Part shown: piece by piece, positions 1 through 7,751 of the stretch
Layout: each line of letters opens with the position of its first letter
Numbering within the stretch: the stretch's first letter is position 1
Assembly (NCBI GenBank): GCA_038147155.1
Contig: JAYQTA010000007.1
Location: 68,950-132,949 of the forward strand
DNA from: Australimonas brisbanensis
GTDB lineage: Bacteria > Chloroflexota > Dehalococcoidia > Lucifugimonadales > Australimonadaceae
Direction of reading: 5' to 3'
DNA: 64,000 nt
Translations under genes and position numbers: made by a program
The notes under the pieces: model-generated
Told to the model about the DNA's origin: nothing
Databases searched by the model: none
The model's input: the letters and a program-made list of their open reading frames with translations, nothing else

Positions 1-99
1 CCCGAGGAGCGGGCCGAGGTGGACGCCATCGCCGCCTGGGACGGCACGGGCGAGGAGGTCGAGGGCTTCGGCCCCGGCGGGCGCATCCCCGTCCGCTAG
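1..99 (+). CDS. C-terminal end of an unidentified protein (partial)
   Basis: Frame 1 is open from the window edge to a TAG at 97-99 and encodes 32 residues ending GGRIPVR. The segment is acidic and has no recognisable motif, so no function is given. It looks coding rather than accidental because a GC-rich hairpin follows the stop and the codons have the expected G/C at third positions. The start lies outside the window. Confidence 0.5.
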   Translation, partial: PEERAEVDAIAAWDGTGEEVEGFGPGGRIPVR

Positions 100-121
100 C
101 CCCATCCGCACGAGATGCACC

Positions 122-147
122 GAGGGGGGGCCTTTTGCCCGCCCCTC
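122..147 (+). terminator. Possible terminator hairpin after the partial gene
   Basis: GAGGGG at 122-127 pairs with CCCCTC at 142-147, with further GGG/CCC pairing inside. There is no long T-tract, only TCTCTCGTT, so this is a weak call based on position just after the stop. Confidence 0.35.
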
Positions 148-219
148 TCTCGTTCACCGCATCAGCGCACTTGAGCGCGTGCCAGCAGAGGCCCAGCACC
201 CATCAGCGCGCCGGTGCGC

Positions 220-828
220 TCACCCCCGGCGCAGCCGCAACCCCGTGACGAACACCCAGGCCATGGTGGTGGCGAAGAACCCCAGCTCGATGAGCCCGTG
301 GACAGAGGGCCAGATACGCATCTCGAAGGGCACCGCCGCCAGCGCGCTCAGCACGGCCATGGCCCAGGAGAAGCGCACCCACCCCACCCACCCGGGCCGT
401 TGGCGCAAACCCAACGGGGCCAGGGCGCACAGGCCGAACACCGCACCGAAGGCGATGCGGGCGGCGTTGTCGTGCAGTGCATTCTGGTCCATGAGCCACC
501 ACGCCGGGCTGGTGTAGGCGTCCTGCCAGATACCCGCGCCCAGCCCGCCCAGCCCGTAGTAGACCACCAGCGCCCACAGCGCGACGCCCCAGCGCCCGCC
601 ACCGGCAGCCCGGTGGAGGCCGGGGCCCAGCCCCTGCACCAGGACGGCGTAGGCGATGATGCCCCCGTTCAGCAGCCACGGGTACGGCGCGCCAGGCCCC
701 GCCAGCAGGCTCACGGCATCACGCACCGGCGCGTAGTCCGGAGTGAGCACGCTGGCCACCGCCGCGAGCGCCGTGAACACCCACGGCGCGAGCACGGGCC
801 CCCAGGCGGCCCGCCGTGCCCATCTCAC
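220..828 (-). CDS. Multi-pass membrane protein, DUF998-like
   Basis: About 202 residues with six or so hydrophobic helices, for example around WVFTALAAVASVL near the start and a last helix near ELGFFATTMAWVFV. The overall pattern resembles DUF998 integral membrane proteins, whose biochemical role is unknown. The long open frame continues upstream to 930, but that part is proline/arginine-rich and overlaps the upstream gene. A GTG at 828 overlaps the upstream TGA (GTGA), which indicates translational coupling and is the preferred start; a second GTG at 831 is equally possible. Confidence 0.6.
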   Translation of the reverse strand: MRWARRAAWGPVLAPWVFTALAAVASVLTPDYAPVRDAVSLLAGPGAPYPWLLNGGIIAYAVLVQGLGPGLHRAAGGGRWGVALWALVVYYGLGGLGAGIWQDAYTSPAWWLMDQNALHDNAARIAFGAVFGLCALAPLGLRQRPGWVGWVRFSWAMAVLSALAAVPFEMRIWPSVHGLIELGFFATTMAWVFVTGLRLRRG

Positions 829-1565
829 CACAGCCCGAACCCCGCGCCCACGGCGGCGATACCCGCGAAGAGCACCACCACCAGCGCCGTGCGGTGGAAG
901 AGGGCGGCGGGCACCCGGTGAGCGGCCCACGCACCGGCGGCCATGCCCACCACGCTCGGCACCACCAGCGCGCCCACCAGGCGGCCCACGTCAGCGGTGA
1001 GCACGCCGCCCAGCAGGAACGAGGGCAGCGCCACCAGGTTCATGAACTCCAGGAAGAAGATGGTGTTGGCCCGGAACGTCCGCGGCGGCAGGCCCTGGTT
1101 GGCGTAGAAGAGCACCACCAGAAGGCCCCCCATGCCCGTGGCCCCCAGCAGCACTCCGGAGCCCAGGCCCACGGGCACGGAGGCCGCCCGCTCCCCGCTC
1201 ACCGGCCGCCGCAGTCCCGCCAGCAGCGCCAGGGCGGTGAGGGTGACCAGCACGCCGATGGCGATGCGCAGCGCCTGCTCGTCCAGCACCACCAGCAGCG
1301 CCGTGCCCACGGGCACCCCCACCCCCGCCATCAGCGCCAGCAGCCAGATGCGGCGCAACTGGAGCGCGCGATAGGCGTGGGCCATGAGCGCCAGGTTCAC
1401 CAGGAAGCCCAGGCACACCAGCACCGGCACGGCCACGGCGGGGGCGATGAAGATGGTGAGCACCGGGGCGGCGATGATGACGTAGCCGAAGCCCGCCATC
1501 CCCTGCACGAAGCCGGAGAGGAGCACGGTGACTGCGGCCACGGCCAGCAGAGGGAGCTCAGGCAT
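825..1565 (-). CDS. TSUP (TauE/SafE) family permease
   Basis: 246 residues with seven to eight transmembrane helices. The internal duplication typical of TauE/SafE transporters is visible: GMAGFGYVIIAAPVL at about 22-36 and GATGMGGLLVVLFY at about 141-154. Family members export or import sulfur- or carbon-containing anions such as sulfite, sulfoacetate or organic acids; the substrate cannot be read here. Its stop overlaps the start of the downstream DUF998-like gene by 4 nt, so the two form a small minus-strand unit behind era. Confidence 0.85.
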   Translation of the reverse strand: MPELPLLAVAAVTVLLSGFVQGMAGFGYVIIAAPVLTIFIAPAVAVPVLVCLGFLVNLALMAHAYRALQLRRIWLLALMAGVGVPVGTALLVVLDEQALRIAIGVLVTLTALALLAGLRRPVSGERAASVPVGLGSGVLLGATGMGGLLVVLFYANQGLPPRTFRANTIFFLEFMNLVALPSFLLGGVLTADVGRLVGALVVPSVVGMAAGAWAAHRVPAALFHRTALVVVLFAGIAAVGAGFGLW

Positions 1566-1574
1566 CTATCCCCC

Positions 1575-2486
1575 TCAGCGCAGCCGCTGGACGAACCCTG
1601 CCTTGCGCCGCCACTTGGGGGTGACCTTCACCCACAGCCGCAGGTAGACGGGCCGCCCCACCAGCTCTTCGATGCCCACACGGGCGGCGGTGCCGATCTC
1701 CTTGAGCGCCTCCCCCCTGGCGCCGATGAGCATCGCCTTCTGGGAGGGCCGGTCGACAGTGATGGTCGCCTCCACCAGGTCGGGTTCCATGCCCTCGCGC
1801 TCCTCGTAGGTGTCCACCTCCACCGCCACCTCGTAGGGCACCTCGTGGCCGAAGCGCTCGAACACCTGCTCGCGCACCAGCTCGGCGCACAGGAAGCGCA
1901 CGGGGCGGTCGGTGAGCGTGTCGGGGGGGAAGAGGGGGCCCTCGCGCTCCGGCAGGTGGGCTGCCAGCAGGTCACGCAGCCGCTCGATGCCGTCCTCGGT
2001 GGCGGCGGAGACGGGGATGATCTCGGCCCACGGGTGCGCATCGGCATACGCCGCCATCACCGGAAGCAGCACCGGGCGCCTCACCGTGTCCGTCTTGTTC
2101 AGCACGCATAGGGCCGGGATGCCCGCCTCCGCGATGCGGGCCATCATCTCCCGCTCCACGTCGCCCGGTGCACGCGGCTCGGCCACCAGCACCGCCAGAT
2201 TCGCCTCGGCCAGCGCCTCAGCCAGCGCGCCGCGCATCAGCGCGTCCATCTGGTCACGCTGCCCGCGCAGGTAGCCGGGGGTGTCCAGCAGCCCCGCCTG
2301 GAAGTCGGGGCCGTTGAGCACGCCCAGCAGCTTGTGGCGGGTGGTGTGCGGCTTGGGGCTCACGATGGCCAGGTGCTGGCCCACCAGCGCGTTGAGCAGG
2401 GTGGACTTGCCCACGTTGGCCCGGCCCACCAGGGCCACGAACCCTGCCCGGAAGGGTGCGTTCATCGCTGTGTCAGGGGTGATCAT
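1575..2486 (-). CDS. era: GTPase Era
   Basis: Essential GTPase that binds the 3' end of 16S rRNA and helps mature the 30S subunit. All G motifs are present: GRANVGKS (21-28), the threonine pair in PHTTR (46-50), DTPG (68-71), NKTD (130-133) and SAA (160-162). The KH domain covers the C-terminal 80 or so residues, with IGARGEALKEIG as its GXXG-type loop. Length (303) is normal. A second ATG at 2465 (MNAPFRAGF) would remove seven residues and cannot be excluded. The gene sits between a small GNAT-like ORF and the TSUP permease. Confidence 0.95.
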   Translation of the reverse strand: MITPDTAMNAPFRAGFVALVGRANVGKSTLLNALVGQHLAIVSPKPHTTRHKLLGVLNGPDFQAGLLDTPGYLRGQRDQMDALMRGALAEALAEANLAVLVAEPRAPGDVEREMMARIAEAGIPALCVLNKTDTVRRPVLLPVMAAYADAHPWAEIIPVSAATEDGIERLRDLLAAHLPEREGPLFPPDTLTDRPVRFLCAELVREQVFERFGHEVPYEVAVEVDTYEEREGMEPDLVEATITVDRPSQKAMLIGARGEALKEIGTAARVGIEELVGRPVYLRLWVKVTPKWRRKAGFVQRLR

Positions 2487-2530
2487 AGGCCCGAGATGGT
2501 CCGGGCGGCGCGCAGGGCCGTCAAGGGCGC

Positions 2531-2689
2531 TCAGAGCGCCAGCCGCATGACGTGGCGGCGCTTGCCCGCCATGCCCACCTCGTCGTACCCGGCCTTGCGG
2601 AAGGCGGGGATGAAGCCCAGGAACCGGTAGGAGGGGGAGTCCTCGTCCACCGGGTGGAGTTCCACTGCCGGGGCCGGGGTGTTAGTCAT
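2531..2689 (-). pseudogene. Truncated GNAT acetyltransferase (C-terminal piece)
   Basis: A 52-codon frame from ATG 2689 to TGA 2531. Its second half, FRKAGYDEVGMAGKRRHVM, resembles the last beta strands of GNAT acetyltransferases, where a GF-x-EVG stretch is followed by basic residues and a final hydrophobic strand. The acetyl-CoA binding core is missing. No strong ribosome binding site precedes the ATG. It lies 22 nt downstream of the tRNA-Gly gene in the same direction and just before era. I read it as a remnant; a short functional protein is possible but less likely. Confidence 0.5.
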
Positions 2690-2711
2690 GCGTCTGGCCT
2701 GAGGGAAAGGG

Positions 2712-2786
2712 TGGAGCGGGCGATGGGATTCGAACCCACGACAGCCTGCTTGGGAAGCAGGAACGCTACCACTGCGTCACGCCCGC
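2712..2786 (-). tRNA. tRNA-Gly(CCC)
   Basis: The minus strand folds as a cloverleaf: acceptor GCGGGCG/CGCCCGC, anticodon arm CCTGC-TTCCCAA-GCAGG with anticodon CCC, and a T arm containing GGTTCGAATCC. Discriminator T and the 3' CCA are encoded (2715-2712). It reads glycine codon GGG. Confidence 0.95.
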
Positions 2787-2795
2787 AACACGACC

Positions 2796-2801
2796 ATTGT
2801 A
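2796..2801 (-). promoter_or_regulatory. -10 element for tRNA-Gly
   Basis: TACAAT on the minus strand, 9 nt upstream of the mature tRNA 5' end. No convincing -35 is visible. Confidence 0.45.
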
Positions 2802-2832
2802 CCGCGAGCACGGGGTGCAGGAAAGCCCGGCG

Positions 2833-2856
2833 CTGCTTCCCAAGCAGGCTGTCGTG
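2833..2856 (+). repeat. Inverted 24-bp copy of the tRNA-Gly anticodon arm
   Basis: The plus strand here is identical over 24 bases to the sense sequence of tRNA-Gly(CCC), from within the anticodon stem through CAAGCAGGCTGTCGTG. The real tRNA is on the minus strand about 50 bp away, so the two form an inverted repeat. The copy sits at the edge of the first dispersed repeat and cannot fold as a tRNA by itself. Confidence 0.85.
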
Positions 2857-3161
2857 TGATGGGGCAGAGCCCCAGGCAGACCGCAGCCGGGGACGGTCCG
2901 AGCTAGAGGGGTCCGGTGGGAGAGGTGCCCTCTCCCCGCCGGGGGTTCGGCGTCCAGAGGACGCCCAGGAGGTGTCCCCCTTCGTCGAGCGACCGAAGGG
3001 AGCGGGGAGCGCCCGGCAGGGCGCGTAGACGGGGTAGCACCGCAGGCGCGCAGGGGAGTCCCCTGGAACGAGCGAGCAACGCGAGCGGGGAACCGGTTCG
3101 GCGCGCAGCGCCCAGGGGATGTCCCCCTTGGACAAGTGAGCGCAGCGAGCGGGGCAGCCCG
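2857..3161 (+). repeat. Dispersed modular intergenic repeat, copy 1 (modules C, D, then inverted A)
   Basis: No gene is seen in 2787-3161. From left to right it holds module C (GGGGCAGAGCCCC, then GGGGACGGTCCGAGCTAGAG), module D (GGGAGAGG-TGC-CCTCTCCC and a GTGTCCCCC element) and module A reversed (CAGGGGAGTCCCCTG). The same blocks recur at six other places in the window. The right end meets the TAG of the B-box gene at 3162-3164. Confidence 0.75.
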
Positions 3162-3671
3162 CTAGGGCTGCAGGCGGCTCCAGGCCACCAGCGCGGCCAT
3201 GCCGAAGCCCATGAGGGTGAAGAGCGAGCCGGTGGACAGGTTCGCCACGGCGAAGATGAGTTCGGTGGCCATGGCGATGACCACGGCACCCAGCGCCATG
3301 AGCTGGTAGGGGCGCCCGCGCCGCCGGTTCACCGCAACGGCCACCCCCTCCCCCATCAGGTAGCCGAGCCCGGCCATGATGAGGAAGAAGAAGAACCCGG
3401 CGAAGGGGAGCACCATGGCGATGACCCGCAAACCGATGGCCCCCGCGATGCCCATGCCCACCGCCGCCGCGATGCCCCGTGCCAGGTAGCCGCGGCTCAC
3501 TCGGTAGGTAGGCAGGCGTTCCGGGCGGGCGCACTCCTTGCAGCGGATGCCCACCGGGTGCTGACGGGCGCAGGCGAAGCAGACGGGCTTCCCACAGTTG
3601 CCGCACCGCAGGCCCGTCTCCCGGTCCGGGTGCCAGTGGCAGCGGGCCTGCTCAGCCACGCGGTGCCTCAC
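3162..3671 (-). CDS. B-box zinc-finger membrane protein
   Basis: 169 residues. The first 50 form a B-box-like zinc finger with ordered Cys/His ligands (CHWHPDRETGLRCGNCGKPV, then CFACARQHP and CKECAR). About four hydrophobic helices follow (for example VLPFAGFFFFLIMAGLGYLM). Proteins of this build are common in Chloroflexi and Actinobacteria; their function is unknown. The ATG at 3671 overlaps the end of plsY by 20 nt; a GTG at 3659 is an alternative. Confidence 0.75.
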   Translation of the reverse strand: MRHRVAEQARCHWHPDRETGLRCGNCGKPVCFACARQHPVGIRCKECARPERLPTYRVSRGYLARGIAAAVGMGIAGAIGLRVIAMVLPFAGFFFFLIMAGLGYLMGEGVAVAVNRRRGRPYQLMALGAVVIAMATELIFAVANLSTGSLFTLMGFGMAALVAWSRLQP

Positions 3672-4329
3672 CGGCGCTCCCCCGGCGCACCCAGGCGTCG
3701 TGGTCCGCGATGTCGCGGTCGAACACCAGCCGGTTGAACAGCAGCACGTGGAGCGGCACGCCGGTGCCGCGCAGGGAGTTGGCAGTGAGCCGCTTCAGGA
3801 CGGTGACGGCCAGGATGCCCGCCAGCAACCCCGCCTCGGCGGTGGGCTGGCCCAGGGCCAGGGCAGCCAGGGGCATCATGACGAACCCCGCCAGCACCCA
3901 CACGGCGGAGGAGCCCGTGAGCCGCCAGCCTGCGGTGCCAGTGATGATGAACAGCACCAGCTCCGGGCGGGCGAGCACCAGCAGCACCCCCACGGTGGGG
4001 GCGACGCCCCGGCCGCCCTGGAAGCGCAGGAACACGCCCCAGTTGTGCCCCACCACCGCCAGGAGCCCCGCGGCGGCCTGCACGGCCAGGGGCTGGTCGA
4101 AGGCGCGGGCCACCAACACGGAGCCCGCACCCTTGCCGAACATATCGAAGATGCCCACCACGAAGAGCCAGAACTTGCCCACGTGGTAGTAGACGTTGGA
4201 GGAGCCCAGGGTGCCGGAGCCCACGGTGCGCAGGTCGATGCCCTTCACCCACCGGCCCACCAGGTAGGCGGAGGGCACCGAGCCCAGCAGGTAGGCGAAG
4301 ACCACCACCGCCAGGGCCGGGGCGCTCAC
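3652..4329 (-). CDS. plsY: Glycerol-3-phosphate acyltransferase PlsY
   Basis: Membrane enzyme that moves an acyl group from acyl-phosphate to glycerol-3-phosphate, the first step of phospholipid synthesis. The three family motifs are visible: GSVPSAYLVGR near residue 16, GSGTLGSSNVYYHVG near 38 followed by FDMFGKG, and GHNWGVFLRFQGGRGVAPTVG near 100-120. The frame is open far upstream, but the GTG at 4329 overlaps the TGA of the PHP gene (GTGA) and gives the canonical N-terminus, 225 residues in all. Confidence 0.9.
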   Translation of the reverse strand: MSAPALAVVVFAYLLGSVPSAYLVGRWVKGIDLRTVGSGTLGSSNVYYHVGKFWLFVVGIFDMFGKGAGSVLVARAFDQPLAVQAAAGLLAVVGHNWGVFLRFQGGRGVAPTVGVLLVLARPELVLFIITGTAGWRLTGSSAVWVLAGFVMMPLAALALGQPTAEAGLLAGILAVTVLKRLTANSLRGTGVPLHVLLFNRLVFDRDIADHDAWVRRGSAGEAPRG

Positions 4330-5174
4330 GCCCCACCCCCCGCCAGCCGCTCCAGCGCGTCCACCGTGGCCAGGGAGGGCCCGGCATCGCCCGGCAGCGC
4401 CTCTCCCTGGTGCCCGAAGCCGTGGTAATCGGACCCGCCCGTGGCCAGCAGGCCGTGGGCCTCGGCCAACCGCGCGAGGCGCAGGCGCTCCTCGGCGCCG
4501 AACTCGCCGTAGTGCACCTCCATGCCCACCATGCCCATGCCCCGCAGGCGGGGCACCAGGTTCTCCCAGTCCTTGTCGAACAGGGGGTGGGCCAGCACCG
4601 CGGCGCCTCCCACGGAGCATATCAGCGCCACCGCCTCGGCGGTGGACAGGTGCGGGCGGGCGACGTACGCCTCGCCGCCGTCGTCCAGGAGGCCCGCGAA
4701 GGCGTCCTTGACGGTGGCGATGTACCCCGCCTCCACCAGCGCCCGGGCGATGTGCGGACGGCCGATGGCCGCATCCCCCGCGATGGCCGCCACCCGCTCC
4801 CAGGCCACCGGGTAGCCCAGCCCGGCGAGGCGCTCCACCATGCGCTGGGCGCGGGTCTCGCGCTCGGCGCGGAAGCGCGCGAGGCGCTCTTGGAAGGGCC
4901 CGTCGTGGTAGCGCAGGAAGTAGCCCAGGATGTGGACCTCAGACTCGGGGTCGTCGGGGTGGTCCGCCGATATCTCGATGGCCGGTATCAGGCGCAGGCC
5001 CGGATGGCGCGCGGCCTCGGCCATCGCCTCGTCCAGCCCCTCGGTGGAGTCGTGGTCGGAGATGGCGGCGACGCCAACGCCACGCTCGGCCAGCAGGCGC
5101 ACCAGCTCGGTGGGCGTGCGGCGCCCATCGGAGCAGGTGGTGTGCATGTGCAGGTCCGCTGCGCCCAGGGACAC
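4326..5174 (-). CDS. PHP-domain phosphoesterase (RNase AM/TrpH-like)
   Basis: 282 residues from GTG 5174, two bases after the ymdB stop codon. Metal-binding PHP motifs are in order: DLHMHTTCSDG, ISDHDSTEG, PAIEIS, a central GRPHIARAL block, AVLAHP and the late GGSDYHGFGH. Family members hydrolyse 3',5'-nucleoside bisphosphates or short RNA 5' ends. It is placed between plsY and ymdB in a tightly packed operon with rny, consistent with RNA turnover, though the exact substrate is inference. Confidence 0.88.
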   Translation of the reverse strand: MSLGAADLHMHTTCSDGRRTPTELVRLLAERGVGVAAISDHDSTEGLDEAMAEAARHPGLRLIPAIEISADHPDDPESEVHILGYFLRYHDGPFQERLARFRAERETRAQRMVERLAGLGYPVAWERVAAIAGDAAIGRPHIARALVEAGYIATVKDAFAGLLDDGGEAYVARPHLSTAEAVALICSVGGAAVLAHPLFDKDWENLVPRLRGMGMVGMEVHYGEFGAEERLRLARLAEAHGLLATGGSDYHGFGHQGEALPGDAGPSLATVDALERLAGGGA

Positions 5175-5175
5175 G

Positions 5176-5955
5176 CTACGCCTCCAGCACCCGATCCACC
5201 CGGCTGATGGCCGTGGCGTGCCCGGTGGCATCGTCGATGTCGATGCACACGGCGTTGAACTGGAGGGGGCCCCCCTCAGCAACGTTGAGCCGGTGGGGCA
5301 TGGCCGTGAGGAACCGGGCCATCACGTCCTCCACCCGCGAACCGATGATGGAATTCACCGGCCCCGTCATCCCCAGGTCCGTCACGAAGGCAGTGCCGCC
5401 CGGCAGCACCTTGGCGTCCGCGGTCGCCACGTGGGTGTGCGTGCCCACCACGGCGGACACGCGCCCGTCCAGGTACCAACCCAGCGCCCCCTGCTCGGAG
5501 GTGGCCTCCGTGTGGCAGTCCACCAGGATGGCCTTGGGCGGGTCGTCCTCCAGCTGCTCCAGGATGCGGTCGGCCACCATGAAGGGGGAGTCGAGCCCGT
5601 CGGGCATGAACACGCGGCCCTGCAGGTTCAGCACCGCCAGTGGCCCCACCCGCACCACGCCCCGACCGGGGGTGCCCGCGGGGTAGTTGGCCGGACGCAG
5701 GATGGGCAGCTCCCCGTCCAGCAGGGAGAGCACCTCCTTCTTATCGAAGGTGTGGTTCCCACCGGTGATCACCGTGGCGCCCGCCCCGAACAGCTCATCG
5801 GCGACATCGGGCGTGAGGCCGAACCCGGCTGCTGAGTTCTCGCCGTTGACCACCACGAAGTCCAGGCCCAGTTCACGGCGCAGGCCCGGCAGCACGGCCT
5901 TCATGGCCCGACGGCCCGGCTTGCCCATCACATCGCCGATCATCAGCACACGCAT
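5176..5955 (-). CDS. ymdB: YmdB-type metallophosphoesterase (2',3'-cNMP phosphodiesterase)
   Basis: 259 residues, the usual length for this family. Metal ligands stand out: GD at 7-8, NGEN at 37-40, GNH at 66-68, VDCH at 145-148 and GTHTHV at 171-176. In Bacillus the enzyme hydrolyses 2',3'-cyclic nucleotides and its gene lies next to rny, as here. The gene reads in the same direction as rny and ends two bases before the PHP gene. Confidence 0.92.
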   Translation of the reverse strand: MRVLMIGDVMGKPGRRAMKAVLPGLRRELGLDFVVVNGENSAAGFGLTPDVADELFGAGATVITGGNHTFDKKEVLSLLDGELPILRPANYPAGTPGRGVVRVGPLAVLNLQGRVFMPDGLDSPFMVADRILEQLEDDPPKAILVDCHTEATSEQGALGWYLDGRVSAVVGTHTHVATADAKVLPGGTAFVTDLGMTGPVNSIIGSRVEDVMARFLTAMPHRLNVAEGGPLQFNAVCIDIDDATGHATAISRVDRVLEA

Positions 5956-6009
5956 GGGGGCTCCTCGCGCCGGGGCGGGCCGGGCCCGCCCCGGCGCTGC
6001 GTCAGGAGA

Positions 6010-7536
6010 TTAGTGGGCAACCTCGGTGGCCCGCGTCTCGCGCACCACCGTCACCCGAATCTCGCCGGGGTAGACCAGGTTCTCCTCGATCTTCTTCACC
6101 ACCTTGCGGGCGAGGCTGGCCGCCTCCACGTCGTCGATCTCCTCCGGCGAGACCATGATGCGCACCTCGCGGCCCGCCTGGATCGCGAAGGAGCGCTGCA
6201 CGCCGGGGAAGGAGTTGGCCACGTCCTCCAGCGCCTCCAGGCGCTTGAGGTAGAGCTCCACCGTGTCCCGGCGCGAGCCGGGGCGGGCGGCGGAGATGGC
6301 ATCGGCCGCGGCCACCAGGAACGCCTCCGGGCTGGAGCGGTGGTCGTCGTGGTGCTCGTTCACCGCCGCCTGCACCGCCGCGGAGAGGTTGTAGCGCTTG
6401 GCCACCTCCTCACCCAGCTCGATGTGCGAGCCCTCCACCTCGTGGGTGAGGGCCTTGCCGATGTCGTGCAGCAGGCCGCCGGCCTTGGCCACCTGGATGT
6501 CGGCCTTGATCTCGCCCGCCAGCATCCCCGCCAGACGCGAGACCTCCACCGCGTGCTGGAGCACGTTCTCCCCGTAGGAGTAGCGGTAGTTCAGCCGCCC
6601 CAGCAGCTTGATCAGCTCCGGGTGCAGACCGCGCACGCCTGCGTCCAGCACCGCCTGCTCACCCGCGCGCTTGATGGTCTCATCGACCTCCTCCTGCGCT
6701 CGGGTCACCGCCTCCTCGATGCGGGCGGGGTGGATGCGCCCGTCGCGCACCAGGTTGGTGAGCGCGATGCGCGCCACCTCGCGGCGGATCGGGTCGAAGC
6801 AGGAGATGGTCACCGCCTCCGGCGTGTCGTCGATGATCAGGTCCACACCTGTGGCCGCCTCGATGGCGCGGATGTTGCGCCCCTCACGGCCGATCAGGCG
6901 CCCCTTCATCTCATCGTTGGGCAGCGGCACCAGGGAGGTGGTCTGATCCGCCGTCACCTCGGAGGCGAGGCGCTGGATCGCCAGGGAGATCACCTTCTTG
7001 GCCTTCTCGTCGGCCTCGGAGAGCATCTGCTGCTCCAGGGTGTAGTAGCGCTTGGCCAGCTCATGCTCCATCTCGCCCTCGGCGGTCTGCATGATCTGAT
7101 CACGCGCCTCGGCCGCCGTGAGCCCGGCGATGGACTCGAGCTTGCGCGTCTGCTCGAGCTTGAGCTCCTCGACCTGCCCGCGCTCGTCCTCCACCTCGCG
7201 CTCGCGATCGTTCACCCGCTGCTCGCGCGTCTCCACCGTGCCTTGGCGCTTGTCCAGCGATTCCTCACGGGTGGTGAGGCGGTCCTCAGCGCGCTGCACC
7301 TCGCGGCGGCGCTCGCGCAGCTCACCCTCGATCTCGTTCTTGGTCCGCAGCGCCTCCTCCTTCGCCTCCACCAGCAACCGGCGCTTGGACTCCTCGGCCT
7401 CACCGACCAGCCGGGCGGCCTCAGAGCGGGCCTCACCCACCTCGCGGCGCTGCGCCGCTGCCTTCATGTACAGCGCGGCTCCCGCGCCTATCGCAAGGCC
7501 CACCAGGGCCGCTACTGCTCCGATCACTGCTTCCAT
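6010..7536 (-). CDS. rny: Ribonuclease Y
   Basis: Membrane-anchored endoribonuclease that starts mRNA decay. From the N-terminus: one transmembrane helix (residues 2-24), a long charged coiled coil to about 180, a KH domain (GRLIGREGRN at 212-221), and an HD domain with HDIGK at 357-361. Length is 508, typical. The ATG at 7536 is preferred over the open frame's earlier start because GGAAAGGAACC lies directly upstream and the hydrophobic anchor starts there. Confidence 0.95.
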   Translation of the reverse strand: MEAVIGAVAALVGLAIGAGAALYMKAAAQRREVGEARSEAARLVGEAEESKRRLLVEAKEEALRTKNEIEGELRERRREVQRAEDRLTTREESLDKRQGTVETREQRVNDREREVEDERGQVEELKLEQTRKLESIAGLTAAEARDQIMQTAEGEMEHELAKRYYTLEQQMLSEADEKAKKVISLAIQRLASEVTADQTTSLVPLPNDEMKGRLIGREGRNIRAIEAATGVDLIIDDTPEAVTISCFDPIRREVARIALTNLVRDGRIHPARIEEAVTRAQEEVDETIKRAGEQAVLDAGVRGLHPELIKLLGRLNYRYSYGENVLQHAVEVSRLAGMLAGEIKADIQVAKAGGLLHDIGKALTHEVEGSHIELGEEVAKRYNLSAAVQAAVNEHHDDHRSSPEAFLVAAADAISAARPGSRRDTVELYLKRLEALEDVANSFPGVQRSFAIQAGREVRIMVSPEEIDDVEAASLARKVVKKIEENLVYPGEIRVTVVRETRATEVAH

Positions 7537-7628
7537 GTTGGTTCCTTTCCGCCCGGGCTGCACGTGCGCCTCCGCTCCTGGGGCCAGACAGCCAGGGCCT
7601 TCACTGCCTCACGCGCGCACGAGGGTGC

Positions 7629-7657
7629 GGTGCGCCGGGAACGCCAATCGGCGCACC
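7629..7657 (-). terminator. Hairpin between recA and rny
   Basis: GGTGCGCCG (7629-7637) pairs perfectly with CGGCGCACC (7649-7657) around an 11-nt loop. It lies downstream of recA. No T-tract follows, so termination is uncertain. Confidence 0.35.
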
Positions 7658-7751
7658 GGGCCGGTGGCCGCGGTGCGCCCGTTGAGAAACGTTCCGTCGC
7701 TGCGTCGTGCCACCACCGCCTCCTCGTGCGGTAGCGGCGGAGAGAGGGAGG

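Noticed and set aside
816..2111. A 431-codon plus-strand open frame opposite the TSUP and era genes
   Set aside because: It is His/Gln/Arg-rich with no domain and mirrors real genes on the other strand; high GC produces many long antisense frames here.
2857..3161. Dispersed repeats as a CRISPR array
   Set aside because: Copies are far apart, modular and lack regular spacers; no cas genes are in the window.
6013..7734. A 573-codon plus-strand frame opposite rny
   Set aside because: Leu/His/Arg-rich shadow of the well-supported rny gene.
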